From: Klebsiella aerogenes KCTC 2190
Lineage (GTDB): Bacteria; Pseudomonadota; Gammaproteobacteria; Enterobacterales; Enterobacteriaceae
Direction: 5' to 3'
NCBI RefSeq assembly: GCF_000215745.1
Contig: NC_015663.1
Coordinates: forward strand, 1,364,001 to 1,428,000
DNA length: 64,000 nt
In this document: positions 16,699-25,628 of the stretch, piece after piece
How positions within the stretch are numbered: the first letter of the stretch is position 1
Layout of the letters: every line of letters begins with the position of its first letter
Notes under the pieces: model-generated
Seen by the model: the letters and a program-made list of their open reading frames with translations, nothing else
Told to the model about the DNA's origin: nothing
Database searches by the model: none
Position numbers and translations under genes: made by a program

Positions 16699-17736
16699 AT
16701 GGCAAAAGAAAATATAACGTCTTCCCCAGCAGGGGAATTCATTATGTTTGCCAGCGAGGACGGGGAAGTGCGCGTTGAATGCCGCTTTGAGCAAGAAACA
16801 CTATGGCTCCCTCAAGCAACTATCGCCAGCCTTTATCAAGTCACCCCACAAGCAGTTACACAGCATATTAAAGCGATCTATGAGGAAGGTGAGCTTGAAC
16901 AAAACGCAACCTGTAAGTCTTACTTACAAGTTCAACAGGAAGGTAGCCGTCAGGTAAGCCGAAACCGGCTTCACTACAGCCTGCCTGTCATACTCGCTGT
17001 TGGCTATCGCGTTCGCTCCTCTCGCGGCACGCAGTTCCGCCAGTGGGCGACCCAGACGCTCCAGGAATACCTGATCAAAGGTTTTGTGATGGACGATGAG
17101 CGGCTGAAGAATCCGCCTGTGGGTTCATCGGCAGTGCCCGACTATTTCGATGAGATGCTGGAGCGTATCCGCGATATTCGCGCCAGCGAACGCCGCGTTT
17201 ATTTGCGGGTGCGAGAGATTTTTGCATTAGCGGCTGACTATCAACCATCGCTAAAAGAAACCACGCAGTTTTTTCAAACTATCCAGAACAAGTTACATTT
17301 TGCCTGTACCAGGCATACCGCCGCTGAACTCATTCATCAACGTGCTGACGCCAGTCAGCCGCATATGGGGCTGAGCAGCTATAGAGGCGAAGAGGTGAAT
17401 AAGGGCGACGTGACGGTGGCAAAAAATTATCTCACTCAGGATGAAGTCAGCGAGCTTAACCGCGTAGTTAACATGTGGCTGGATTTTGCCGAGGATCAGG
17501 CCCGTCGTCGTCAGCAGGTCTTTTTACGCGACTGGCAGGATAAGCTGGATCAGTTCCTGCAATTTAACGACCGTGAGGTTTTGCAAGGCGCAGGTAAAGT
17601 CAGTAAGAAAATGGCCGATGAAAAAGCGCAGGCGGAATATAGTCAGTTTGCTGAACAACAGCGGCGCTTAAAGGAAGCCGAAGGTGAAAAGGATATCGCC
17701 GGTTTGCTACAGTGGAAAACAGAGCCTAAAAAGTAG
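16699..17736 (+). CDS. rhuM: RhuM-family virulence-associated protein
   Basis: A 345-aa member of the RhuM (COG3943) family. The N-terminus has a KilA-N/BRO-like or HTH segment, FEQETLWLPQATIASLYQVTPQAV with TQHIKAIYEEGELE. The next conserved block is YSLPVILAVGYRVRSSRGTQFRQWAT. A C-terminal Fic-like region without an HPFx motif reads HQRADASQPHMGLSSYRGEEV, then KNYLTQDEVSELNRVVNMWLD. In Salmonella, rhuM is in SPI-3, also at selC, and affects infection of epithelial cells or nematodes; its biochemistry is unknown. The 83-bp repeat flanks it on both sides. Confidence 0.93.
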   Translation: MAKENITSSPAGEFIMFASEDGEVRVECRFEQETLWLPQATIASLYQVTPQAVTQHIKAIYEEGELEQNATCKSYLQVQQEGSRQVSRNRLHYSLPVILAVGYRVRSSRGTQFRQWATQTLQEYLIKGFVMDDERLKNPPVGSSAVPDYFDEMLERIRDIRASERRVYLRVREIFALAADYQPSLKETTQFFQTIQNKLHFACTRHTAAELIHQRADASQPHMGLSSYRGEEVNKGDVTVAKNYLTQDEVSELNRVVNMWLDFAEDQARRRQQVFLRDWQDKLDQFLQFNDREVLQGAGKVSKKMADEKAQAEYSQFAEQQRRLKEAEGEKDIAGLLQWKTEPKK

Positions 17737-17814
17737 CTCAGGATGCCTGATAGCGCGAGCAAGTCCCCGAGTGGCGGCTGACACCTTACCCGGGCTACGC
17801 CCGGCATGTGATCT

Positions 17815-17846
17815 GTAGGCCCGCGCAAGCGTAGCGCCGCCGGGCA
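17815..17846. repeat. 32-bp dispersed repeat, copy 1
   Basis: GTAGGCCCGCGCAAGCGTAG and the following CGCCGCCGGGCA recur exactly at 48813-48844. GCCCG and CGGGC arms can pair. Between 17750 and 17930 there are also degenerate copies of the 83-bp repeat, so the whole rhuM-porin interval is a repeat cluster. Confidence 0.8.
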
Positions 17847-17928
17847 ATAACCGCGAGTAAAGAGCCGCTTTTGCACCGGGTGGCGGCTAGCGCCTTATCC
17901 GGCCTACGGTCTGATAGCTCGAGCAAGC

Positions 17929-18011
17929 CCCCGGGTGGCGGCTAGCGCCTTACCCGGGCTACCAGACGGCGCAGAACCGTAGCCCTGCTGAGCGCAGCGC
18001 GAGCAGGGAAA
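17929..18011. repeat. 83-bp dispersed repeat, copy 2
   Basis: Identical to 16495-16577 over all 83 bases, same orientation. It ends 9 bases before the stop codon of the porin gene on the other strand and may serve as that gene's terminator. Confidence 0.85.
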
Positions 18012-18020
18012 ATTCCCGCC

Positions 18021-19217
18021 TCAGAAGTAATAGCCAATATTGACGTTAGTGCGGAAGTACCATTTGCCGCTGCCCTCGGACTGGGTGCTGGTCCAGCCGG
18101 TGGCGTTCAGCGCGCCGCCCCACGGATTAACGTTCTTCGCCCAGCTGAGATCGACCCAGAACATTACCGGCAGCGCAAAGACCTGTACGCCAAGGGTGTT
18201 CATCTGCGAATCGCTCCAGCCGCTTTTATCTTTCCACAGCACGCTGTAGTCGTTGTAAAAACGCAGCTTCGATACGCCGCCCCACTTCACGTCGACATCG
18301 CGGGCGACGTTCAGCGACGCGGTCGTCGCTTTCGCCGGGATCAGGTAGGCCGGCGTCAGGCCGTTGCCGCCCATCAGAATCGTATCGTCGCTGACGCCCG
18401 CCGGGTTCTTTGGATCGTATTGGTAGCGAATCAGCTGCGAGGTCAGCTGCCACGGCCCGTTATGCAACATGCCGTGCACGCCTGCCGCCCAGAAGGTGCC
18501 GTCGTCATCGGTCTCGCGGTTGTGCAACCGCGCCAGCGCCAGTGAGCCGCCCAGCTCGTTATTCCAGCCGCCGCCGTGAAAATCCCGCGCTATTCGCACG
18601 TTCACCTGGTCGCGCTTTTCATTATGCTGCTGATGCTGAGTCGGATAGATAGTGTTTTTCAGCCGATCGTAATCGCCAACGTCCGGCGCATAGCGCAAAT
18701 TCTCCGGTTCCATCCACGGGAAATAGGCCACATCCAGCGACCAGTTATTATCATGATATTGATAGTTCACGCCGCTACCGGCGCTCACGCCAAAGCCTAA
18801 ATAAAACGGAATACCGTAGGACCAGCCAAATTGCGGATAAGGTTCAAGGCCAAATGGTTTGCCGGGGATCCCCAGTTGGATATTATTATTATTGTCGAAG
18901 CGATACCCTACGTAAGCGCGGTCGATGGCGTATTTACGGTGATCCTGAAACCAGAACCCGGCATCAAAGAAATAATTATCATAGAAGCCACTGCTGTCGA
19001 TACGGAAGGTATCAAAACGCAGATGCGGCGGGTTGCGATAATTACTGCCTTTCCAGTCTTCATAGCGATAGTTTGCCCGCAGCGCGCCGCCGAAATCCAG
19101 CCCGGCAAGATTATCCGCGCTGCGCCAGCCGATATGCGGGAACGGCTTGCCGTCGTCCGCCAGCGCCAGCCCACTGGTCGCGGCAGCCAGCAGCAGCGAA
19201 AGGAGTATTTTACGCAT
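18021..19217 (-). CDS. Outer-membrane beta-barrel porin, substrate unknown
   Basis: A 398-aa protein with a signal peptide (MRKILLSLLLAAATSGLALA, cut before DDGK). The rest is an alternating aromatic/charged pattern with repeated beta strands (ALRANYRYEDW, GFWFQDHRKYAIDRAYVGYR, KWYFRTNVNIGYYF) and ends in Phe, the BAM-recognised C-terminus. It resembles the carbohydrate/OprO-P-like porin group more than OmpC/F. It is a single gene; a REP cluster follows its stop, and the promoter lies in the 500-bp gap upstream. Its substrate cannot be read from sequence. Confidence 0.85.
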   Translation of the reverse strand: MRKILLSLLLAAATSGLALADDGKPFPHIGWRSADNLAGLDFGGALRANYRYEDWKGSNYRNPPHLRFDTFRIDSSGFYDNYFFDAGFWFQDHRKYAIDRAYVGYRFDNNNNIQLGIPGKPFGLEPYPQFGWSYGIPFYLGFGVSAGSGVNYQYHDNNWSLDVAYFPWMEPENLRYAPDVGDYDRLKNTIYPTQHQQHNEKRDQVNVRIARDFHGGGWNNELGGSLALARLHNRETDDDGTFWAAGVHGMLHNGPWQLTSQLIRYQYDPKNPAGVSDDTILMGGNGLTPAYLIPAKATTASLNVARDVDVKWGGVSKLRFYNDYSVLWKDKSGWSDSQMNTLGVQVFALPVMFWVDLSWAKNVNPWGGALNATGWTSTQSEGSGKWYFRTNVNIGYYF

Positions 19218-19661
19218 AGCACATCCCTCACTTTATTTTTATAAGTGATAAAAGACCGTCGATTAATATCGACTTATTATTTTGTCTCAGTGGTGAAACT
19301 CTTAATTAAATAGCACGATGGTTTTATTTTTGTTCCAAATATGAAACTCTGTTTATTATTTGATAGAAGAAAAATCGCACGCAGGATGTCGGGAGTCAAG
19401 GTATAAACCTTGAGCCATAACGCAATATTATTATTCTGCCGGAGTGATATTAATATTTGCGACATGGTGGAGGAAACTTTCTCAAATATGAAACGCTATG
19501 CTTGTGATAATTTATATTGTTGAACCATCATGGTCCTGGTGCCTGACCATCACACTGTTTATCTATAGTGGCAGGCGGGCGCAGGATGGGTAGTGTCGCA
19601 TTCGCCGATTTTCACTTTTTTTATATAACTGTTATCGCCGCCGGGCCGTTTTTCCCGACGC
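19218..19661. other. Long divergent intergenic region
   Basis: A+T-rich gap between the porin (-) and the dehydrogenase (+). I see no convincing gene; a 62-codon frame on the minus strand lacks a ribosome-binding site. It should contain the porin promoter and 5' leader. Confidence 0.6.
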
Positions 19662-19714
19662 TAGACCGGTCTATCCTCGACACATTCGCACCATGAATCC
19701 TTTTTGTAGACCGG
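19662..19714. promoter_or_regulatory. TAGACCGGTCTA operator and half site
   Basis: A perfect 12-bp palindrome TAGACCGGTCTA (19662-19673) is followed by a half site TAGACCGG (19707-19714), which ends 7 bases before the dehydrogenase ATG. Such palindromes near oxidoreductase genes are typical of TetR-family electrophile-responsive repressors. No TetR gene is adjacent, so the regulator would act from elsewhere. Confidence 0.55.
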
Positions 19715-19721
19715 AGAACCT

Positions 19722-20729
19722 ATGAAAGCCATTGCCATTACCCAGGCCGCCGCTGACGGCAACAACATCCCCTTTTTACGCGATATCGATCTGCCGGATC
19801 CGCAGGCGCAAGGGCACGATCTGCTGGTTGAGGTCAAAGCCATTTCAGTGAACCCGGTCGACACCAAAGTGCGCGCCGGGTTTAATGCCGATACCCCGCG
19901 AGTGCTGGGCTGGGATGCGGTTGGCGTGGTGAAAGCCGTTGGCGATGCTGTGACGCTGTTCACGCCGGGCGATGAAGTGTGGTACGCCGGCGCGCTGGGC
20001 CGCCCCGGCAGCAACAGCGAACTGCAGCTGGTTGATGAACGCATCGTGGCGCTGAAGCCGCGCTCGCTGGAGAATGCCGCCGCCGCCGCGCTGCCTCTGA
20101 CCGCTATCACCGCCTGGGAATTGCTGTTCCACCGCCTTGGCGTGCAGGAAGGCGGTAACGCCGGCGATACGCTGCTGATTGTCGGCGCGGCGGGCGGCGT
20201 TGGCTCTATCCTCACCCAGTTGGCCAGCAAACTCACCAACATGACGGTGATTGGTACCGCATCGCGCCCGGAAAGCCAGAAGTGGGTACGCGAGGCCGGG
20301 GCGCATCACGTCATTGACCACAGCAAGCCGCTCGGTGAAGAACTGGCGAAAATCGGCATTCATGCCGTGACCCACGTCGCCAGCCTGACCAATACCGATC
20401 AGCATTTTAACGAACTGATCGCCGCGCTCGCCCCGCAGGGTAAGCTGGCGCTAATTGATGACCCGGAGAGCCTGGACGTGGTGCCGCTGAAAGCGAAAAG
20501 CATTTCGCTGCACTGGGAATTTATGTTCACCCGCTCAATGTTTGAGACGGATGATATGATCGCCCAACATCAGCTACTGACCCGCGTCGCCGCGTTGATT
20601 GACGATAACACGCTGCGCACTACCCTTGGCGAACACTACGGCACTATCAACGCCGCCAATCTGCAAAAAGCCCACGTTAAGCTGGAAACCGGGCGCTCGG
20701 TCGGCAAAATCGTGCTGGAGGGTTTCTAA
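19722..20729 (+). CDS. Quinone-oxidoreductase-like medium-chain reductase
   Basis: A 335-aa MDR-superfamily, zinc-free NADPH reductase of the ZADH/quinone oxidoreductase type. The N-terminal GroES-like fold includes VKAISVNPVDTKVRAGF. The Rossmann part has the AXXGXXG motif in LLIVGAAGGVGSILTQLAS. The catalytic Cys/His zinc ligands of alcohol dehydrogenases are absent. Members reduce quinones and alpha,beta-unsaturated carbonyls. It abuts the monooxygenase-like gene (TAAATG), so the two form an operon, perhaps for electrophile or quinone detoxification. An operator-like palindrome precedes it. Confidence 0.9.
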   Translation: MKAIAITQAAADGNNIPFLRDIDLPDPQAQGHDLLVEVKAISVNPVDTKVRAGFNADTPRVLGWDAVGVVKAVGDAVTLFTPGDEVWYAGALGRPGSNSELQLVDERIVALKPRSLENAAAAALPLTAITAWELLFHRLGVQEGGNAGDTLLIVGAAGGVGSILTQLASKLTNMTVIGTASRPESQKWVREAGAHHVIDHSKPLGEELAKIGIHAVTHVASLTNTDQHFNELIAALAPQGKLALIDDPESLDVVPLKAKSISLHWEFMFTRSMFETDDMIAQHQLLTRVAALIDDNTLRTTLGEHYGTINAANLQKAHVKLETGRSVGKIVLEGF

Positions 20730-21032
20730 ATGCGCGACGACACCATTGCGCTTATCGCGGTTCTGAAGGCGAAAGCCGGGCAAACCGAGGCCCTGCGCGA
20801 CGCGCTGCAGGCGCTGCTGCTGCCAACCCGCGAGGAGCCGGGCAATCTCGACTACGCGCTGTTTCAGCTGCGCGACGCGCCGGATACCTTCTACATGCGT
20901 GAGTCCTGGCGCGACCAGCAGGCGCTGGATGAGCATATCGCCCAGCCCTACTTCCAGGCCTTTATCGGCCAGATGGAGAGCCTGCTCGCCGAGCCGCTGC
21001 GGCTGGATTATCTGACACCCATCGCGCCTTGA
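20730..21032 (+). CDS. Antibiotic biosynthesis monooxygenase domain protein
   Basis: A 100-aa dimeric alpha+beta-barrel (ABM) protein, similar in kind to YgiN, a quinol monooxygenase. The family pattern is LIAVLKAKAGQTEALRDALQ, TREEPGNLDYALFQ and FYMRESWRDQQALDEHI. The ATG directly follows the stop of the reductase gene, which supports a joint role in quinone turnover. A terminator follows at 21041. Confidence 0.9.
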   Translation: MRDDTIALIAVLKAKAGQTEALRDALQALLLPTREEPGNLDYALFQLRDAPDTFYMRESWRDQQALDEHIAQPYFQAFIGQMESLLAEPLRLDYLTPIAP

Positions 21033-21040
21033 TATCACGA

Positions 21041-21069
21041 GCGTCTCACCCCGGTGAGGCGCCTTCTTT
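21041..21069 (+). terminator. Terminator after the reductase-monooxygenase operon
   Basis: GCGTCTCACC (21041-21050) pairs with GGTGAGGCGC (21053-21062), one T-G pair, followed by CTTCTTT. Confidence 0.75.
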
Positions 21070-21189
21070 AACCCTTTGAGCTGCGCTTTTCTCATCCTGC
21101 CCTAACCAGGCTACGCTTACCCTTGCCGCGCAAAAAACACTCACCCCCTTCCGCTTGATTTATCACGCTATTGCACAAGAGGTAATGCT

Positions 21190-22239
21190 ATGCAGATCAA
21201 CGCTATAGGTACGTACTCCGCCAGCCAGCCGCTCGAATCGATGTCTATCACCCGCCGCGAACCCGGCCCACAAGATGTGCAGATCGCTATTGCATACTGC
21301 GGCGTCTGCCATTCCGATCTCCATCAGGCGCGAGCGGAATGGGCCGGGACGCTGTATCCCTGCGTGCCGGGCCATGAAATCGTTGGCCGGGTGACGGCGG
21401 TCGGCGATGCCGTCTCAGGTTACGCCGTCGGCGATCTGGTGGGCGTCGGCTGTATGGTGGATAGCTGTAAACAGTGCGAGGAGTGCGCTGAAGGGCTGGA
21501 GAACTACTGTGACCATATGGTGCTGACCTATAACGGGCCGACCCAGGACGCGCCAGGGCATACGCTGGGCGGTTATTCACAGCAGATCGTGGTCAATGAA
21601 CGCTACGTACTGCGGATAAACCATCCCGAAGCGCAGCTTGCCGCCGTCGCGCCGCTGTTGTGCGCCGGGATCACGACCTATTCGCCGCTGCGCCACTGGC
21701 ACGCCGGGCCGGGCAAAAAAGTCGGCGTCGTCGGCATCGGCGGCCTGGGACATATGGGGATCAAGTTGGCCCACGCCATGGGGGCCCACGTTGTGGCCTT
21801 TACTACCTCGGAATCCAAGCGCGACGCGGCCAGAGCGTTGGGCGCGGATGAGGTTGTGGTGTCGCGCAACGAAGACGAAATGGCGGCCCACGTCAAAAGC
21901 TTCGATTTCATCCTCAACACCGTGGCGGCGCCGCACAATCTCGATGCCTTCACCACGCTGCTGAAACGCGATGGCACTATGACCCTGGTTGGCGCCCCGG
22001 CCACGCCGCATCCGTCGCCGGAAGTGTTCAATCTGATCTTCCGCCGCCGCTCGATTGCCGGCTCAATGATCGGCGGTATCCCGGAAACCCAGGAGATGCT
22101 CGACTTCTGCGCCGAACACGGCATCGTCGCCGATATCGAGCTGATTCGCGCCGATCAGATCAACGAAGCCTGGGAAAGAATGGTCAAGGGCGACGTGAAA
22201 TATCGCTTCGTGATCGACAGTTCGACTCTCGCCGGCTAA
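21190..22239 (+). CDS. yahK: Zinc-dependent NADP alcohol/aldehyde reductase YahK
   Basis: A 349-aa zinc alcohol dehydrogenase, the same length as E. coli YahK and alike along the whole chain (ITRREPGPQDVQIAIAYCGV, PLLCAGITTYSPLRHW, GGIPETQEMLDFCAEHGIVA). Catalytic zinc: CGVCHSDLH with the GHE at 65-67. Structural zinc: CKQCEECAEGLENYC. NADP site: GIGGLGHMG. YahK reduces a wide range of aldehydes. AAGAGGTAATGCT places the ribosome-binding site before the ATG. It converges on the GlxA-type gene with a 4-base overlap. Confidence 0.95.
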   Translation: MQINAIGTYSASQPLESMSITRREPGPQDVQIAIAYCGVCHSDLHQARAEWAGTLYPCVPGHEIVGRVTAVGDAVSGYAVGDLVGVGCMVDSCKQCEECAEGLENYCDHMVLTYNGPTQDAPGHTLGGYSQQIVVNERYVLRINHPEAQLAAVAPLLCAGITTYSPLRHWHAGPGKKVGVVGIGGLGHMGIKLAHAMGAHVVAFTTSESKRDAARALGADEVVVSRNEDEMAAHVKSFDFILNTVAAPHNLDAFTTLLKRDGTMTLVGAPATPHPSPEVFNLIFRRRSIAGSMIGGIPETQEMLDFCAEHGIVADIELIRADQINEAWERMVKGDVKYRFVIDSSTLAG

Positions 22240-23192
22240 ACGCCGCGGCGGAAAGTCCGCCGCCACTCCGTCGGGCTAACGCCAAAACGCGCTTTAAACT
22301 GCTGGCGCCAGGTCACGGCGGAAAGATAGCCCACTGCTTCCGCCACCTGCTCGACCGGCAAATCCCCCGCTTCGAGCAGGCTCTGGCTGCGGCGCAGACG
22401 TTCAGCGGTCAACCAGTCGGCAATGCTCATCCCGGTCGCCCTGGCGAAGTGGCGGGTCAGGGTACGGCGGCTCATCGCCACCACCTCGGCCAGCGAATCA
22501 AGATTATGCGGCTCGGCAATATGCTGTTGCAGATAATCCAGCAGGCAGTTAATCCGCGCGTCGCGGGTGTTGCGCGGCACCGGCTGGGCAATAAACTGCG
22601 CCTGGCCGCCCTCGCGGTGCGGCGGCACGATCATCCGCCGGGCGATCTGGTTGGCGGCGAGGCTGCCAAAACGCTGGCGAATGATATACAGGCAGCAATC
22701 GAGCGCCGCAGCGGTCCCCGCCGAGGTAATCACCTTCTGGTCATCGACGTACAGGGCGTTGATATCGAGCCGCACCTGCGGAAACAGGCGCTGGAAATCC
22801 TGCTCGAACTCCCAGTGGGTCGCCGCCCGCTTACCGTCGAGCAGCCCGGCGTAGCCAAGGACAAACGCGCCGAGGCACAGGCCGACGATTTCCGCGCCGT
22901 TATCGCGCGCTCGAACCAAACTCGCGATCAACGCCTGCGGCGGGCGCTGGTTGACCTCGCCCCAGTAAGGCACCACCACGATATCCGCCTGTTCCATCGC
23001 GGTAAAATCACCGCTGGCGTATAGCGCGAAGCCGTCGCGGGCGCTGAGTAATCCCGGCTGTTCGGCGCAAATCTGCAGATTAAAACGTTTGGTTTCCGAG
23101 ACCGTATCGCCAAACAGCATACAGGGGACGGAATAATGAAACGGGCTAAAGCCCTCTACGGCGACAATCGCCACGTCGGTTAATGTCATCAT
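22236..23192 (-). CDS. GlxA-family AraC-type transcriptional regulator
   Basis: A 318-aa regulator with a DJ-1/PfpI-like amidase fold at the N-terminus (VAIVAVEGFSPFHYSVPCML; nucleophile-elbow region GLCLGAFVLGYAGLLDG) and two AraC-type helix-turn-helices at the C-terminus (LAEVVAMSRRTLTRHFARAT, VEQVAEAVGYLSAVTWRQQF). The GlxA-type name refers to this domain pairing. The MBL-fold gene ends 18 bp upstream and also points this way, so the two may be co-transcribed. The ligand and target genes are unknown. Confidence 0.9.
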   Translation of the reverse strand: MMTLTDVAIVAVEGFSPFHYSVPCMLFGDTVSETKRFNLQICAEQPGLLSARDGFALYASGDFTAMEQADIVVVPYWGEVNQRPPQALIASLVRARDNGAEIVGLCLGAFVLGYAGLLDGKRAATHWEFEQDFQRLFPQVRLDINALYVDDQKVITSAGTAAALDCCLYIIRQRFGSLAANQIARRMIVPPHREGGQAQFIAQPVPRNTRDARINCLLDYLQQHIAEPHNLDSLAEVVAMSRRTLTRHFARATGMSIADWLTAERLRRSQSLLEAGDLPVEQVAEAVGYLSAVTWRQQFKARFGVSPTEWRRTFRRGV

Positions 23193-23210
23193 CCCTTCCC
23201 CTTGAGCAGG

Positions 23211-23990
23211 TTAATAAACAACGGTTTCCCCATCCTGCGGAATACTCACTACCCCGGCAATCTGATTATCCGCGACGTACTGGCGCATCTCTTCGCGGCT
23301 CACCAGACAATGGTTGACCGCCTCCAGGTGGATGGCCATGATTTTCGCTTCCGGCAGGGCGAAATGCGCCTTCAGCAGGTCCTCTTTGCCCATGATGATT
23401 GGGCCAAAGCCGATAACGTGAGCGTAGCCGGCGTTCAGCACCACCACATCCGGGCGCAGCTTCAGCATGTCGGCTTCAATCTCATCGCGCCAGATGGTAT
23501 CGCCAACCAGCCACAGCGTCTTTTCCTGCGGATGACGGAACACCACGCCGCAAGCCTCGCCCAGACGTTCAGCCATCGCCGGTACCGCATAGGTACGGTC
23601 GCTGCCATGTTGCCCGGAAGTGGTTTTCTGCAGATTTACGCCGGCAAATTCACTGTTTGCCGACAGCAGGCGGATATCCTGAAATCCCTGGCTGCGCAGC
23701 AGCGCGGCGTCGGCCTCATGCTGGACGAAAACCGGCAGAGTTTTTGGGATCGTGGCGATCGCCGCCTCGTCCCAATGATCGTCATGGGTATGGGTGACGA
23801 TAACCGCATCGACGTCGATAATTTTTTCACGGGAAAACGGCAGCGCCACCAGCGGATTGCGCAGCTCGCTGCGCGCGGTTCCTGGAAATCCCGGCCAGGC
23901 GCCTTTGTCAGCCAGCATAGGGTCGATCAGGAACTTTTTACCAGCGTATTCAATAATCTGTGTAGCATTGCGGATATGGGTGATGTTCAT
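23211..23990 (-). CDS. Metallo-beta-lactamase-fold hydrolase (UlaG/YfhI-like)
   Basis: About 259 aa from the Met at 23990 (MNITHIRNATQIIEYAGKKF); 24050 is an in-frame but less likely start. The MBL-fold zinc motif is THTHDDHWD, with a later Asp in LVGDTIW and a His in MAIHLEAVNHC. Proteins of this group include L-ascorbate-6-phosphate lactonase-like hydrolases; the substrate here is not evident. Transcription continues toward the GlxA-type regulator 18 bp away. The opposite strand is open over most of its length (23202-24161) but lacks family features. Confidence 0.87.
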   Translation of the reverse strand: MNITHIRNATQIIEYAGKKFLIDPMLADKGAWPGFPGTARSELRNPLVALPFSREKIIDVDAVIVTHTHDDHWDEAAIATIPKTLPVFVQHEADAALLRSQGFQDIRLLSANSEFAGVNLQKTTSGQHGSDRTYAVPAMAERLGEACGVVFRHPQEKTLWLVGDTIWRDEIEADMLKLRPDVVVLNAGYAHVIGFGPIIMGKEDLLKAHFALPEAKIMAIHLEAVNHCLVSREEMRQYVADNQIAGVVSIPQDGETVVY

Positions 23991-24157
23991 GTTAGCGTTC
24001 CTCTGTGGGGTAATCTGACGAACATCGTACTGAGTACCAGCCTGGCGCAATATGGGCGTTTGGGCAATGATCGATGGAATCGGGCCAACCTGCGACGGTT
24101 GCCAATCGCAGCCGGCTATGTTGTTCTGAAGGTTAAACTTTCTACAGGAATGGCAGG

Positions 24158-24700
24158 ATGAAAAAGAAACTAACCGCCGCCGATATGCATAATCCGCTGG
24201 TCATCGCCGAGACGCCGTGGTTCAGCATGCGCAAGGTAGGTATTGATGTCGCCCCCGGCGAGCGGCGCGACTTTTATTCCATTCACTACCCACGCCCGGC
24301 GGTCGGGATTGTGGCGCTCCAGGACGACAAAGTGCTGCTGATTCGCCACTACCGCTATCTGATCGATAAGGTGGTGTGGGCCATTCCCTCTGGCGGCGTC
24401 GATGAAGGGGAAGAGCCCGCCGTCGCCGCGCTGCGCGAACTACGCGAAGAGACCGGCTGGCAAGCGCAACACGCTGAGGAAATCATCCGCTACAACCCGT
24501 CATACGGCAGCAGCGACCAGCTGTTTATCACCTGGCTCGCCACCGATTTAAGCTGGGTTGGCATGGACGCAGATCAGGATGAAGTGATGGAAACCGGCTG
24601 GTTTACCTTCGAGGAGATAAACCAGCTGATCGCCCGCGGCGAAATGCCGGACGGGCTGTCTCTGGTGCCGCTACTGCACCTGATGGCGCAGCGTAGATGA
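24158..24700 (+). CDS. Nudix hydrolase, ADP-ribose pyrophosphatase-like
   Basis: A 180-aa Nudix enzyme. The Nudix box reads GGVDEGEE, PAVAALRELREETGW, which fits GX5EX7REUXEEXGU, and the N-terminal strand pattern (FYSIHYPRPAVGIVALQDDKVLLI) is that of ADP-ribose/nucleoside-diphosphate-sugar hydrolases. A good ribosome-binding site (GGCAGG) precedes the ATG. It abuts nlpA tail to tail. The exact substrate is not shown by sequence. Confidence 0.92.
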   Translation: MKKKLTAADMHNPLVIAETPWFSMRKVGIDVAPGERRDFYSIHYPRPAVGIVALQDDKVLLIRHYRYLIDKVVWAIPSGGVDEGEEPAVAALRELREETGWQAQHAEEIIRYNPSYGSSDQLFITWLATDLSWVGMDADQDEVMETGWFTFEEINQLIARGEMPDGLSLVPLLHLMAQRR

Positions 24701-25513
24701 TTACCAGCCCGGTACCGCGCCGCCGTTGAAGATGGTTTCTGCCGCCTTCGCCACTTCCGGCGACTGGTACGACTGCATAAACTCTTTCACGTTTTCGGCG
24801 TCTTTATTGTCTTCACGCGCCACAATGATGTTCACGTATGGCGAGTTTTTGTCTTCAATAAAGATGCCATCGCGCACCGGCGATAACCCGGTTTGCTGCA
24901 GGTAGGTGGTGCTGATAATGGCGACATCGACCTTCGGATCGTCCAGCACCCGCGGCAGCTGCGCGCCCTCCAGCTCCATAATTTTCAGGTTGCGCGGGTT
25001 GCTGGTGATATCCACCGCCGTCGGCAGCAGGCCGGTGCCCGCTTTGAGGGTAATCAGTTGCTCTTTTTGCAATAACAATAGCGCGCGGCCGAGGTTGGTC
25101 GGGTCGTTGGGAATGGCAATAGTCGCGCCATCTTTAATATCGGCAACGGATTTAATCTTGCGCGAATAGCCGGCCATGGGAAAGACAAAAGTATTGCCGA
25201 TGGCCACCAGGTGGTAGCCGTGCGCTTTGTTGTCTTGTTCCAGATAGGGGCGATGCTGGAAGACGTTGGCATCCAGCTCCCCGGCGTTGGTGGCATCGTT
25301 CGGCAGCAGCGAGCCGCTAAAGCCCACCAGCTCGACGTCGAGGCCATATTTTTCTTTCGCCACCTTCTTCGCCACTTCCGCCACATCCTGTTCCGCGCCG
25401 TTAATCACGCCGACTTTTATGTGTTTGGCATTGTCATTCTTCTGGTCACAGCCCGCTAACAGCAGGCCAGCCAGCATCACTGCCGCCGCCGTGCGTAAAC
25501 GCAATTTCATCAT
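24701..25513 (-). CDS. nlpA: Lipoprotein NlpA, MetQ-family substrate-binding protein
   Basis: A 270-aa inner-membrane lipoprotein. The lipobox is LLAGC at about 18-22, followed by Asp at +2 (CDQKN), which favours inner-membrane retention. The sequence follows E. coli NlpA closely (HIKVGVINGAEQDVAEVAKK, LPNDATNAGELDANVFQHRP, IPNDPTNLGRALLLLQKEQL). NlpA is a methionine-binding paralogue of MetQ. No ATPase or permease is nearby, as in E. coli. Its place next to selC-linked genes fits backbone synteny. Confidence 0.94.
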   Translation of the reverse strand: MMKLRLRTAAAVMLAGLLLAGCDQKNDNAKHIKVGVINGAEQDVAEVAKKVAKEKYGLDVELVGFSGSLLPNDATNAGELDANVFQHRPYLEQDNKAHGYHLVAIGNTFVFPMAGYSRKIKSVADIKDGATIAIPNDPTNLGRALLLLQKEQLITLKAGTGLLPTAVDITSNPRNLKIMELEGAQLPRVLDDPKVDVAIISTTYLQQTGLSPVRDGIFIEDKNSPYVNIIVAREDNKDAENVKEFMQSYQSPEVAKAAETIFNGGAVPGW

Positions 25514-25628
25514 CAGTACCCCATCAGTCCATGGAAAATCATTATTATTTTTCGAGCAAAACTATAACGATTTTGTGCTCGATTTTTAAACACGAAAAGG
25601 TATCAATAAGATGAAAATCGTCTAAGCG

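Noticed and set aside
19277..19465. 62-codon minus-strand frame in the porin upstream gap
   Set aside because: No ribosome-binding site, no recognisable features and atypical composition.
23202..24161. 319-codon plus-strand frame opposite the MBL-fold gene
   Set aside because: Antisense to a recognised hydrolase with zinc motifs; its protein has no family features.
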